From Desertimonas flava (GTDB taxonomy: Bacteria > Actinomycetota > Acidimicrobiia > Acidimicrobiales > Ilumatobacteraceae), in the NCBI RefSeq assembly GCF_003426815.1, contig NZ_QKYK01000025.1, positions 23,507 through 87,506 of the forward strand: 64,000 bases of DNA, written 5' to 3'. Under the pieces are notes generated by a model, which saw only the letters and a list, made by a program, of their open reading frames with translations, made no database searches and was not told the DNA's origin. Positions within the stretch are counted from its first letter, which is position 1. Each line of letters opens with the position of its first letter. Position numbers and translations under genes: made by a program. Shown piece after piece: positions 54,059 through 62,999 of the stretch.

Positions 54059-54450
54059 CTGCCGCCGATCGGCAGCACCTTGCGCAGATGGTGCCAATGG
54101 CACTCGATGCAAGCCTCGACGACGTACGCCGACAGCTCGTCACGCCGCCGGTTGAGCACGGCCAGCTCCTTGGCGGTGCTCACGCAACGGCCGTGGGCCG
54201 GCAGGCGGGGCCCGAAGACGTACGTGACGAGTCGCAGACCGCTCGCCTCGCAGATCGGGCACGGTGTCTCGACCGGCGTGCCGACGTTCTCTGCGGCGCG
54301 GATGAGCTCGTGGTGTGCGTCACACACCTGGTCACGGCCGAGGCGGCCGCGGCGATACTCGTTGATCAGCGACTGCCGGGCCAGCCGATGGTCGACCTGG
54401 CCGCGCTGCTCCGCCCCCCTGAGCGCACCGATCGACAACGACATCGCCAT
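54055..54450 (-). CDS. DUF5318 zinc-ribbon protein
   Basis: 131 residues from the ATG at 54450. Characteristic text VDHRLARQSLINEYRRGRLGRDQVCDAHHELIRAA, the first Cys pair CPICE, the segment VTYVFG and the second pair ACIECHWHHL match the actinobacterial DUF5318 family. The paired CxxC motifs should bind zinc. Function unknown. It is coupled to TetR (GTGA) and divergent from the methyltransferase gene. Confidence 0.82.
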   Translation of the reverse strand: MAMSLSIGALRGAEQRGQVDHRLARQSLINEYRRGRLGRDQVCDAHHELIRAAENVGTPVETPCPICEASGLRLVTYVFGPRLPAHGRCVSTAKELAVLNRRRDELSAYVVEACIECHWHHLRKVLPIGGR

Positions 54451-54597
54451 AAGGGTAGCGACCCCCGGCCCCACCGTCCGCCCGACGCGAGGATCGGGCC
54501 ATCGGGCCAATCAGCGGGTATACCTATCCGGGCGTTCCGCGCAGACCACACTGTGTTCGTGACGAGCGCGGCGACGTATCGGATAGCAAGCCGGGAT

Positions 54598-55194
54598 ATG
54601 ACTGGGCAGACGATGACGGATCAGGTGAACTACGGGGACGGCATCCCCAGTGACGGTGAGCTCGGACTCATCGGCGACGTTTCGTCCGGTCGCCGCGTCA
54701 TCGAGCTGGGCATCGCCGGCAACAACTCGATCGCCCTCGCCCGGCTGGGCGCCAAGGCGATCGCCGTCGACTCCGACCCGGCCCGGATCGGTGACCTCCG
54801 CCAGGCAGCCATCGCCGCCGAGGTGTCGGTCGAGTGCCACCAGGGCGATCTCGGCGATCTCGGATTCGCACCGAGCGGCACCATCGACGTCGTGGTCTCG
54901 GTCCACACGCTCGACCTGGTCGACGACCTCGGCCGCATCCTGCGGCAGGTTCACCGGGTGCTCAAGCCGGGTGCCCCGTTCATCCTCGTGCTCGACCACC
55001 CGTTCGCGTCGGTCGGCGTGGACGAACACGGATCGGTGCGCCGCTACGGCGAGCTGCGCCGCACGATCGGCGACCTGCTGGCGGCGCTCGACCGCTCGAA
55101 CTTCCGGGTCGAGGTGTTCCACGAGCTCGGCGTCGACGGCGAGTCGGCTGTGCCCACCACGCTCGTGCTCAAGGTCCGCAAGCTCGGATCCTGA
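54598..55194 (+). CDS. SAM-dependent methyltransferase (class I)
   Basis: 198 residues. SAM motif I VIELGIAGNNSIALARLGA, acidic loop AVDSDPARI, motif IV DVVVSVHTLDLVDDL and post-IV HRVLKPGAPFILVLDHPFASVG identify a Methyltransf_11-type enzyme. The substrate is unknown. I chose the ATG at 54598; a GTG at 54559 is possible. The divergent gap to DUF5318 carries the promoter. Confidence 0.85.
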   Translation: MTGQTMTDQVNYGDGIPSDGELGLIGDVSSGRRVIELGIAGNNSIALARLGAKAIAVDSDPARIGDLRQAAIAAEVSVECHQGDLGDLGFAPSGTIDVVVSVHTLDLVDDLGRILRQVHRVLKPGAPFILVLDHPFASVGVDEHGSVRRYGELRRTIGDLLAALDRSNFRVEVFHELGVDGESAVPTTLVLKVRKLGS

Positions 55195-55304
55195 CCGCCT
55201 GACAGCGGGCGCCGAAGGGCGCGGCGCGTGCCCGAAACCCACGCGGCCTTCGGCTGTCCCGTCCGATTCTCATCGGTGGCAGCCGCGTCGGTGAGACTGG
55301 GTCG

Positions 55305-56453
55305 ATGCACGTCGAGCCATTCGTCGCCACGCTCCCCGATGACGCCGTCGCCGACCTCCGCGATCGCCTCGCCCGCACCCGATGGCCCGAGGCCGAGACG
55401 ACCGACGGCTCGTGGGACCAGGGCGCGCCGCTCGAGTACGTGCGCGACCTGTGCCGTTGGTGGGCCGAGGAGTACGACTTCGGCTTCGTCGACCGGCTCA
55501 ACACCTTCGAGCAGTTGCGCACGACGCTCGCCGGTGGCGGCGACGAACCGCTCTCCATCCATGCGATCCATGTCCGGTCGCCCGAGCCCGACGCCGTCCC
55601 CCTGCTGCTGACCCACGGCTGGCCGGGATCGGTCCTGGAGTTCCTCGACGTCATCGGCCCCCTCGCCGACCCGCGTGCTCACGGCGGCGACCCCGGCGAC
55701 GCGTTCCACGTCGTGTGCCCAGCCCTTCCGGGTTACGGGTTCAGCGACAAGCCGACGCGTCCCGGGTGGGGCGTTCCGCGCATCGCCGCAGCCTGGCACG
55801 AGCTGATGATCGGACTCGGCTACGACCGCTACGGCGCCCAGGGCGGTGACTGGGGCGCGGCGGTGACCACGTCGATCGCTCGCCAGTTCCCGGACCCGTT
55901 GGTGGGCATCCACGTGAACCTGGCCTCGGCCGGCCCCGACCCGGCGACGACGGACGACCTCACGCCATCGGAACAGGCGGCGCTCGCCGACCTCGCCGAG
56001 CACGCCAAGAACGGCACGGGGTATTCCAAACAGCAGTCCACCCGTCCCCAGACGTTGGGGTACGGGCTGACCGACTCCCCCGCCGGCCAGGCGGCATGGG
56101 TCGCCGAGAAGTTCTGGGCGTGGACGGACAACGACGGGCATCCAGAGGACGCCCTCACCCGCCAGCAGATCCTCGACGACATCTCGATGTACTGGTTCAC
56201 GGCCAGCGCGGCGTCGTCGGCGCGGCTCTACTGGGAAAGCTTCGGCGACCGCGATCAGACGCCGATCACCGTGCCGTCGGGCGTGACGATCTTCCCCCGC
56301 GAGATCATCCGCCCGTCACGTCGCTGGACGGAGCGGGTGTTCACCGATCTGCGTTGGTACGAGGAGATGACCCGCGGTGGCCACTTCGCCGCGCTCGAAG
56401 AGCCCGACCTCTTCGTCGATCAGGTCCGCTCGTTCTTCCGGCTCGTGCGGTGA
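55305..56453 (+). CDS. epoxide hydrolase (alpha/beta hydrolase with EHN domain)
   Basis: 382 residues. The N-terminal EHN region VADLRDRLARTRWPEAETTD is followed by an alpha/beta hydrolase core with oxyanion motif HGWPGS, nucleophile motif GGDWGA (Asp) and the late catalytic His in TRGGHFAALEEP. Tyr residues that activate the epoxide are likely among the cap-domain Tyr. It fits detoxifying or catabolising epoxides formed by the oxygenases upstream. It is a separate transcription unit. Confidence 0.92.
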   Translation: MHVEPFVATLPDDAVADLRDRLARTRWPEAETTDGSWDQGAPLEYVRDLCRWWAEEYDFGFVDRLNTFEQLRTTLAGGGDEPLSIHAIHVRSPEPDAVPLLLTHGWPGSVLEFLDVIGPLADPRAHGGDPGDAFHVVCPALPGYGFSDKPTRPGWGVPRIAAAWHELMIGLGYDRYGAQGGDWGAAVTTSIARQFPDPLVGIHVNLASAGPDPATTDDLTPSEQAALADLAEHAKNGTGYSKQQSTRPQTLGYGLTDSPAGQAAWVAEKFWAWTDNDGHPEDALTRQQILDDISMYWFTASAASSARLYWESFGDRDQTPITVPSGVTIFPREIIRPSRRWTERVFTDLRWYEEMTRGGHFAALEEPDLFVDQVRSFFRLVR

Positions 56454-56474
56454 ACGGCGGCCGTCCTCAGGCGG

Positions 56475-57467
56475 TCACGGGGCGAGCGACTCGACGACGG
56501 CCTCCGCGCGGGTGGTGTCGATGTCGACACCGACGGTGCGATCGACCACGATCGGGCTGACCGACACAGCCCCGTTCTGGAGGGCGAAGTCGTCGCTGCC
56601 CTCGGCCGGGAACCCGCAGGCGTCGTACGAGCACTCGCCGTAGGACGTGGCGAAGACGTCGCCGTCGCGCTCGTAGAGCGTGCCGCCCCAGGTCACGTCG
56701 CTCAGCGCGGTCCACTCCACGCCGGTGGGTGCGCCGTTCTCCGGGTCGGGAAAGTTGACGCTGAGCACGTACCCGTCCGGGAGGGCGTCGGCGGCGATCA
56801 GTGCTGCGACGAGCCCGGCCGCCCAGTCACCGTTGTCGGCCAGCGACTCCGGCGTCGGGTCGCCCTTGGCGCTCAAGGCGATCGTCGGCGCGCCGTAGAT
56901 GTCGGCCCACGTGGCGGCGCCGATCGTGCCCGACAGCGGCACGTTGAGGCCTTCGTTGCCGCCGTCGTTGATGCCGACGAGCACCACGTCGGGCCCGCCA
57001 TCCCAACCGAGTTCGGGCACGACGGCGTGCAAACCCAGCGCGACGGCGTCGCTCGGCGTGGCCGATTCGCTGTCGGCGACGCACGCCGTGTCCGACAGGC
57101 ACACGCCGTAGAACGTCCCGCCGCTCGGGGCGTCGGCGCAGGCATCGGTCGCGCCGTCGGGGGTGGCGACGGCGAACGTGGCGCCGAACGTGATGCTGGC
57201 CGACGTGCCCGATTGCTGCGACCACGGCGCCACGGTCACCACGTCGGCGCCGGCGGCACAGAGGCGCTCACGCAGGGCTGCGAGTCCGGCGCCCTCGGCC
57301 TGGACCCCGTCGTCGTTCGTCAGCAGGATCTCGACGCCGCTGAGATCGGCGGGCGCGCTCGAATCCGGCGGTGCACTCGCCGACACTCCGGCCGCCAGCG
57401 CGGCCGACGCGGCGATGGTGGCGACGGTGGCTGCTGCGAGTCGCAGCGGCCCTCGGTGCTCGGTCAT
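56475..57467 (-). CDS. secreted SurE-like 5'/3'-nucleotidase
   Basis: 330 residues with an N-terminal signal (LRLAAATVATIAASAALAAGVSA). The SurE fold is seen in EILLTNDDGVQAEGAGLAAL, VTVAPWSQQSGTSASIT, VLVGINDGGNEGLNVPLSGTIGAA. SurE proteins are normally cytoplasmic acid phosphatases acting on nucleoside monophosphates; an exported form with four extra Cys (DACADAPSGGTF, GECSYDACGF) suggests disulfides and extracellular nucleotide scavenging. Strong GGAGGAG before the ATG. Confidence 0.85.
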   Translation of the reverse strand: MTEHRGPLRLAAATVATIAASAALAAGVSASAPPDSSAPADLSGVEILLTNDDGVQAEGAGLAALRERLCAAGADVVTVAPWSQQSGTSASITFGATFAVATPDGATDACADAPSGGTFYGVCLSDTACVADSESATPSDAVALGLHAVVPELGWDGGPDVVLVGINDGGNEGLNVPLSGTIGAATWADIYGAPTIALSAKGDPTPESLADNGDWAAGLVAALIAADALPDGYVLSVNFPDPENGAPTGVEWTALSDVTWGGTLYERDGDVFATSYGECSYDACGFPAEGSDDFALQNGAVSVSPIVVDRTVGVDIDTTRAEAVVESLAP

Positions 57468-57575
57468 CGGTTCTCCTCCAGGCGGTCGTCGCCCTCGACC
57501 GTAGGTGGCGGAGCGACGACCGACCGTGAAAGGCCGTTCGGAACGTTGGTCAGCGGCGGAGTCGGGGCGGCCGGA

Positions 57576-58529
57576 TCAGCCGCCGGCGGGCGGTCCCGTG
57601 GGAACCGGGATCGGGGGCACCGTGACGAGCGGCGCCGTCGGCGGGGCGACGGTGGCCGGCGCAACCGTGACGGGCGCGACGGTGGCCGGCGGCGCCGTGG
57701 CCGCGGTGACCGGTGCCGACGTCGGCGGCGGGACGGTCTCGGTGGGCAGGCCGATGCCGGGAACGACGTTGAACGTGCCGAGGATGTGATTGACGAAGAC
57801 CTCGTCCTCGGGCGTGACGGTCTGGGCGTACAACAGGATCGTCATGTCCATCGTCGCCGGGCTGGCCGTCAGGACGAAGTTCCGCGTGTTGCCGCCGTCG
57901 CAGTAGTTCCAGGTGTGGAGCGTCCCGGTGAACACGCCGTCGGAGTACGGGATCTCACCGCCGTCGGTGCACGCCTGCGGGATGAAGTCGAAGCGCTCGG
58001 CGGCCACCGGACGGAGGTCGGGCGAGTACGGGTACGCCTCGAGGATCACGCCGGCCGTGCCGAACGTGGTCTTGAAGCCCTCGAGATCGGTCGACGCCCA
58101 GATGCCGGGACGGAGCGTCCCGTCGCTGGCGATGACCCGGCGATCGTCGATGTCGGACCAGCTCGCCGGCAGTTCGACGGTGAGGAGTCCGGTCACATCG
58201 GTGGCCGGGACATAGCCGGTCGACGCGACGGTGGGCGCGACCACCGGCGTGGTGGGCACCACGGGCACGGTGGGCACCACCGGCGCGGTCGGCACCACCG
58301 GCGCCGTGGGGGCGACCACCGGGGTGGTCGCCGGCGCGGTGGGCGCGGGTGGGGTCGTGCCGGGCAACGGGGGAAGGGCGGGCAGGGCGGTGGTGGGTGG
58401 CGCCGCCGCCGCATCCCCGGGTGCGCTGCTGTCGACCGCCGCCCGGTCGGCGAACCCGACAGACGAGGCGCCGACCAATCCGATCAGCGGGATCGCGAAG
58501 GCGACTCCCAGTCGATGTGTCCGAGTCAT
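57576..58529 (-). CDS. secreted protein with Pro/Thr/Val-rich repeat regions
   Basis: About 317 residues from the ATG at 58529 (AGGAG 5 bp upstream). A signal peptide (LGVAFAIPLIGLVGASSVGFA) is followed by a low-complexity stretch of repeated VVPT/APVVPT units, a globular middle (about residues 105-255) with two Cys, CTDGG and NYCDGG, and a second Pro/Thr/Ala/Val-rich tail. No family recognised. The architecture is that of a cell-surface or cell-wall-spanning protein. Confidence 0.75.
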   Translation of the reverse strand: MTRTHRLGVAFAIPLIGLVGASSVGFADRAAVDSSAPGDAAAAPPTTALPALPPLPGTTPPAPTAPATTPVVAPTAPVVPTAPVVPTVPVVPTTPVVAPTVASTGYVPATDVTGLLTVELPASWSDIDDRRVIASDGTLRPGIWASTDLEGFKTTFGTAGVILEAYPYSPDLRPVAAERFDFIPQACTDGGEIPYSDGVFTGTLHTWNYCDGGNTRNFVLTASPATMDMTILLYAQTVTPEDEVFVNHILGTFNVVPGIGLPTETVPPPTSAPVTAATAPPATVAPVTVAPATVAPPTAPLVTVPPIPVPTGPPAGG

Positions 58530-58679
58530 CTCCACTCCTGTCCTCGAATGCTCGTTCAGCCGAACCCCTGCCGCCGATTCGCGCTCCGGGGAACTGGCCG
58601 ATTCGACGTGGCCGGGACCGTATCGGTTCCCGCCGACCCGCCGCGACCGAACACAGCCTGCGACGACCCGCAGGGTGTC

Positions 58680-61085
58680 CTACGAGGACGTCGTGCGTTC
58701 CGATTCGACGATGTTCGCCGGGCGCGGACGACCGAACAGGTACCCCTGGCCCCGGTCACACCCGAGGGCCCGCAGGCGAGAGAGCTGCAGGGGCGTCTCC
58801 AGCCCTTCGGCGATCACCCCGATCCCGAACGAGTGGCCGAGGTTGATCACGGCCTCGACGATCGTCGTGTCCTCGGTGTCGAGGCCGAGACCGGCGACGA
58901 AGCTGCGGTCGATCTTGATCGCCTCGACCGGGAAGCGCTTGAGATACGTCAGCGACGAGTAGCCGGTGCCGAAGTCGTCGACGGCCAGGTGGAGGCCGAG
59001 GCTGCGCAGGTTGCGGAGGGCGACGGTGGACGCCTTGACGTCCGCGAGCAGGGCCGTCTCGGTGATCTCGAGCCAGAGCGAGTCGGCCGGGATGCCCGTC
59101 TCGGCCAGGACGTCGGAGACCATCCGGGCGAACGCCGGGTCGACCACCTGACGGGTCCCGACGTTGACGGAGAGGTAGGCATCGGCGAACGGGAGCTCAC
59201 GGGCCCGCCACCCGGCGAGCTGGGCGAGCCCGTCGCGCAACACCAGTTCGCCGATGGCACCGACCAGTCCGGTCTCTTCGGCGAGGGGCAGGAACTTGTC
59301 GGGCGTGAGGAGTCCACGTTCGGGGTGGAGCCAGCGGGCGAGCACCTCGAACCCGATGACGTGCCCCGTGGTGAGGTCGACGATCGGCTGGTAGTACGGC
59401 ACGATCTCGCCGCGTTCGAGCCCCCGCCGCAACTGCGTCGCCGTCCGCAGGGCGAGCGCCGTCGACTCGTGGGCGCCGGGCGAATAGGCCTCCACGCAGT
59501 CACGACCCCGGGCCTTGGCGCGATACATCGCGGCGTCGGCGTCCCGGAGCAGATCGGCCGCCGTCGTTCCCTCGACGTGGTTGACCGAGTAGCCGATGCT
59601 GGCCGTGACGAACAGCTCCGTCCCGTCGACGTCGACCGCCTCGCGGATCGTCGCCCGCAAGCGCTCGGCGACGGCGCCCGGCCGGAACGGGTGCACCCGA
59701 CCGTCGTCGGACGGCGGCGGAGCGGTGAGCACGACGATGAACTCGTCGCCGCCGAACCGGCCGAGCAGCGTCCGCGAGCCCGGTGACGCCGGCGCCCCGC
59801 CGGATCCCGGACGGTCGCCCGCATCGCCGGCATCGGTGTCGGGGCCGACCGCCGCGCTGAGGCGCCGGGCCATCGCCGCCAGCAGGTGATCGCCGATCCC
59901 GTGGCCGAGGCTGTCGTTCACCGTCTTGAAGTTGTCGAGGTCGATGAACAGCAGGGCGACGGATCCCGGCGTCGTGGCGGCCATCAGCGCGTCGACCTGC
60001 TCGAGCAGCTCGGTGCGGTTCGGCAGCCCGGTCAAGTCGTCGTGGGTGGCCGCCCAGCGCAGCTGGTCCGCCGTGCGGAGCTGCTCGGTGACGTCTTCGA
60101 TGTGGGTGATGGCGAGGGGCACGCCGGTGCCGTCCTGCAGCTCGTCGAGCTGATCGTCCACCGTGACGGCCACCCGGGTGCGGGCCCAGATGTACTCCCC
60201 GTCGCTGCGCCGGTACCGCTGGTCGAGCAGATAGGTGTCGACGATGCCGAGCTCCAGCCGGGCGCGGTACGCCGCGGCAGCCTTCAGGTCGTCGGGGTGG
60301 GTGATGTCGCGGATGCTGCGTCCGACGAGGTCCTCGATCGGGCGCTGCAGCATGTCGGCGAGCGAACGGTTGGCGTCGACGATGGCCGAGTTGTCGAGCC
60401 GCACCAGGGCCATCCCGGTGGGCGCCGAGTGGAAGGCCTGCTGGAAGCGGCGCCGGGCGAGCTCGAGTGCGCGAACCCGCTCCTCTCGCTCGCTCACGTC
60501 GCGCAAGCGGACGATGGCCCCCCGCTCACTGCTGCGGGGCAGGTCGTGGCTCACCTCGACCGTGATCGGCGCCGCATCGCCCCGGGGCAGGCGCAGGGTG
60601 AGCGGCTCGACAGGACCCGACCGGCCGTCGGCGAGCCAGCCGATCAGCAGGTCGCGGTCCCCGGGGGCGAACAACCGCAGCAGCGGACCGCCGGCGAACT
60701 CGGCGATGGGACGGCCGGCCAGCTCGGCGGCCTTGGTGTTGGCGCCGCGCACCAAGCCGTCCTCGTCGATCGACAGCACCGCCTCGGGCAGATCGTCGAG
60801 CAGGAGTCGCAGTTCGGCCTCCGTGTCGATCAGGCGGTCGATGGTCCGGTGGAGGTGCCGGGCGATGCGCCGCGACTCCATCCAGGTGGCGGCGACGGCG
60901 ACGAGCGCCAACCCGGCGGCGACACCGAGCACCACGACGGTGGTACGCGATCGGCTCTCACCGGCCCGGATGACCACGACCACGGTCGCCAGCAGGAGAC
61001 CGGCGGCGACGACGACCGACACGACCCACCGCCACGTCGCGGCTCGGCGGCGGATCGAGACGCCGTCGGTCAGATCGTCACGCAC
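58680..61085 (-). CDS. membrane PAS-GGDEF-EAL cyclic-di-GMP protein
   Basis: 801 residues: two N-terminal spans (about 20-40 and 48-66), a linker helix, two PAS domains (about 90-200 and 210-335), GGDEF (about 345-535) and EAL (about 545-795). The cyclase motif is intact (FGGDEF, 444-449) but the domain carries a ~25-residue Gly/Asp/Pro insert at 413-438. The phosphodiesterase signature is EVLARW instead of EALRW-like, with ITETALL, DDFGTGYSSL and IDRSFV retained. It may make or degrade c-di-GMP in response to a PAS signal. GTG start. Confidence 0.92.
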   Translation of the reverse strand: MRDDLTDGVSIRRRAATWRWVVSVVVAAGLLLATVVVVIRAGESRSRTTVVVLGVAAGLALVAVAATWMESRRIARHLHRTIDRLIDTEAELRLLLDDLPEAVLSIDEDGLVRGANTKAAELAGRPIAEFAGGPLLRLFAPGDRDLLIGWLADGRSGPVEPLTLRLPRGDAAPITVEVSHDLPRSSERGAIVRLRDVSEREERVRALELARRRFQQAFHSAPTGMALVRLDNSAIVDANRSLADMLQRPIEDLVGRSIRDITHPDDLKAAAAYRARLELGIVDTYLLDQRYRRSDGEYIWARTRVAVTVDDQLDELQDGTGVPLAITHIEDVTEQLRTADQLRWAATHDDLTGLPNRTELLEQVDALMAATTPGSVALLFIDLDNFKTVNDSLGHGIGDHLLAAMARRLSAAVGPDTDAGDAGDRPGSGGAPASPGSRTLLGRFGGDEFIVVLTAPPPSDDGRVHPFRPGAVAERLRATIREAVDVDGTELFVTASIGYSVNHVEGTTAADLLRDADAAMYRAKARGRDCVEAYSPGAHESTALALRTATQLRRGLERGEIVPYYQPIVDLTTGHVIGFEVLARWLHPERGLLTPDKFLPLAEETGLVGAIGELVLRDGLAQLAGWRARELPFADAYLSVNVGTRQVVDPAFARMVSDVLAETGIPADSLWLEITETALLADVKASTVALRNLRSLGLHLAVDDFGTGYSSLTYLKRFPVEAIKIDRSFVAGLGLDTEDTTIVEAVINLGHSFGIGVIAEGLETPLQLSRLRALGCDRGQGYLFGRPRPANIVESERTTSS

Positions 61086-61103
61086 ACGATCGAACGTAGA
61101 CGT

Positions 61104-62552
61104 TCACGGCGTGGAGGACGCGTACCACTCGCGGAGACGTCGTTCGATCTGCTCCTCGCCGAGTAGGCCCTCGTCGAGCCGGACGTCGAGGAGGTGGGCG
61201 AGGGCCTTGCCGACCAGCGGGCCGGGTGGGATCCCGAGGATGCGCATCACGGCGGCACCGTCCAGCTCCGGCCGGATCGCCGCCAGCTCCTCCTCGGCGG
61301 CGAGCACGGCGATCCGTTCCTCCAACTCGTCCATGCGCCGGGCGAGGACCGCGGCCTTGCGCGGGTCTCGCGTGGTGCAGTCACAGCGGGTGAGGACGTT
61401 CAGTTCGACGAGGAGGTCGCCGGCGTCCCGCACGTACCGACGTACCGCCGAGTCGCTCCATCCCATCTTGTAGGTGTGGAAGCGCAGGTGCAGGGCGACC
61501 AGCTCGGTGACGGCGTTCACATCGGCGGTGGAGTACCGCAAGGCCTCCATGCGCTTGCGTGTCATGCGGGCCCCGACGACGTCGTGATGGTGGAAGGTCG
61601 TCCCCTTGCCCTTCTGGTAGCCGCGCGTGCGGGGCTTTCCCACGTCGTGGAACAGGGCAGCCAGGCGGGTGCGCCGGAAGTCGAAGTCGGGAGCGGCGTC
61701 GGGGCGGACGTTCTCGACGACGGCGATCGTGTGGGACAGGACGTCCTTGTGCCGGTGGAGCGGGTCGTGTTCGAGCCGCAGTCCCGGCAACTCGGGCAGG
61801 AAGTGATCGGCCAATGACGTATCGACGCAGAACCAGAGACCCGCGGCGGGATGATCGAGCACCATCAGCTTGTCGAACTCGTCGCGGATCCGCTCGGCCG
61901 ACACGATCGACAGCCGGTGCCCACGCTCGACCACCGCGGCGACGACCTCGGGGACCGGCTCGAGCTCGAAGCGGGCCACGAACCGAGCGGCACGCAGCAT
62001 TCGCAACGGATCGTCGTCGAAGCTGATCTCCGGCGACAGGGGCGTGCGCAGCGCCCCGGCGACGAGGTCGGCGGCGCCGTTGAACGGGTCGACCAGCACA
62101 GGGCCGGCCTCGGCACCCGCGACGATCTCGAGGGCCATCGCGTTGATGGTGAAGTCGCGGCGGCTCAGGTCGATCTCGATGTCGTCGGCGAAGGTCACCT
62201 CGGGCTTGCGGGAGTCCTGGACGTAGATCTCGGCGCGGAACGTGGTGATCTCGTACTCGCGGAACTCGGGCCAATCCGGCGGGTCGTTTTCGCGCCGGCG
62301 GCGGCGGGCCCCGATGGTGCCGAAGCGCTCGCCCTGGGTCCACACGGAGTCCGCCCAGCCGGCGAGCACGGCTTTGATCTCGTCGGGACGAGCGTCGGTG
62401 GTGAGGTCGAAGTCGAACCCGTCGTCGACCGAGCCGGTCAGCAGGTCACGAACGGCGCCGCCCACGAGGTACAGGCGGTGGCCCCGGGCGTGAAACCGCT
62501 CGGCGATCGGGCCCAGTTCGCTCAAGATGCTGGCGAATCGCTCCGGAACCAC
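61104..62552 (-). CDS. cca: CCA tRNA nucleotidyltransferase with HD domain
   Basis: About 482 residues from a GTG at 62552. Polymerase-beta-type motifs LYLVGGAVRDLLTG and DFDLTTDA with RRDFTINAMAL define the nucleotidyltransferase head; an HD phosphohydrolase domain follows (HTIAVVENV, LAALFHDVGKPRTR, HHHDVVGARM). It adds or repairs the 3' CCA of tRNAs. The open frame upstream to 62645 has no family similarity. It is 18 bp beyond the c-di-GMP gene. Confidence 0.94.
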   Translation of the reverse strand: MVPERFASILSELGPIAERFHARGHRLYLVGGAVRDLLTGSVDDGFDFDLTTDARPDEIKAVLAGWADSVWTQGERFGTIGARRRRRENDPPDWPEFREYEITTFRAEIYVQDSRKPEVTFADDIEIDLSRRDFTINAMALEIVAGAEAGPVLVDPFNGAADLVAGALRTPLSPEISFDDDPLRMLRAARFVARFELEPVPEVVAAVVERGHRLSIVSAERIRDEFDKLMVLDHPAAGLWFCVDTSLADHFLPELPGLRLEHDPLHRHKDVLSHTIAVVENVRPDAAPDFDFRRTRLAALFHDVGKPRTRGYQKGKGTTFHHHDVVGARMTRKRMEALRYSTADVNAVTELVALHLRFHTYKMGWSDSAVRRYVRDAGDLLVELNVLTRCDCTTRDPRKAAVLARRMDELEERIAVLAAEEELAAIRPELDGAAVMRILGIPPGPLVGKALAHLLDVRLDEGLLGEEQIERRLREWYASSTP

Positions 62553-62999
62553 GTCGGACGAGGCTACCGACAGGTTGGTCGCCCTCTCCCGGGGCGCGGG
62601 CACGCCGGACGTGGTGACGCGTCGATGCGAGATGCCACGTCCCACATCGAGGACCGGTCGGTGGGACGCTTTCCCGGGCGGGACGGGCGCTCGGAGCGTC
62701 CCACGGGCACTACGGGCCCGTGGGACGCTTCGGTGCGTACGGGACGCATCACGTCATGTGGTACGTTCTTGCCCGAAAACGACGATTCGCCCGCACGAGG
62801 CGGGCGAATCGGACACGTTTGTCCCCGGCGGCGGATCCGGGAACAAACAGTTACCTACCAGCGGTTGCGGACGGCTGGATTGGCGGGTGGCGGCGGTGGT
62901 TCTGGGTATTGACCTCAGATCCTGTTGCCGTGAGGCGCGGCGGACACCTCATGACGCCGGAGAAGTCTTGAACACCCTTCACCGCCGCCGCCACGTGAA
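62553..62999. other. 447-bp gene-free gap with three hairpins
   Basis: No credible gene. It holds a 14-bp stem (62695-62708 with 62716-62729), a 12-bp stem (62783-62794 with 62800-62811) and a 12-bp stem with one mismatch (62817-62828 with 62837-62848). The 10-mer GTGGGACGCT occurs at 62661 and 62720 and inverted at 62695. The cca promoter must lie at the left end; the hairpins may terminate the minus-strand YcaO-like gene. Confidence 0.6.
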
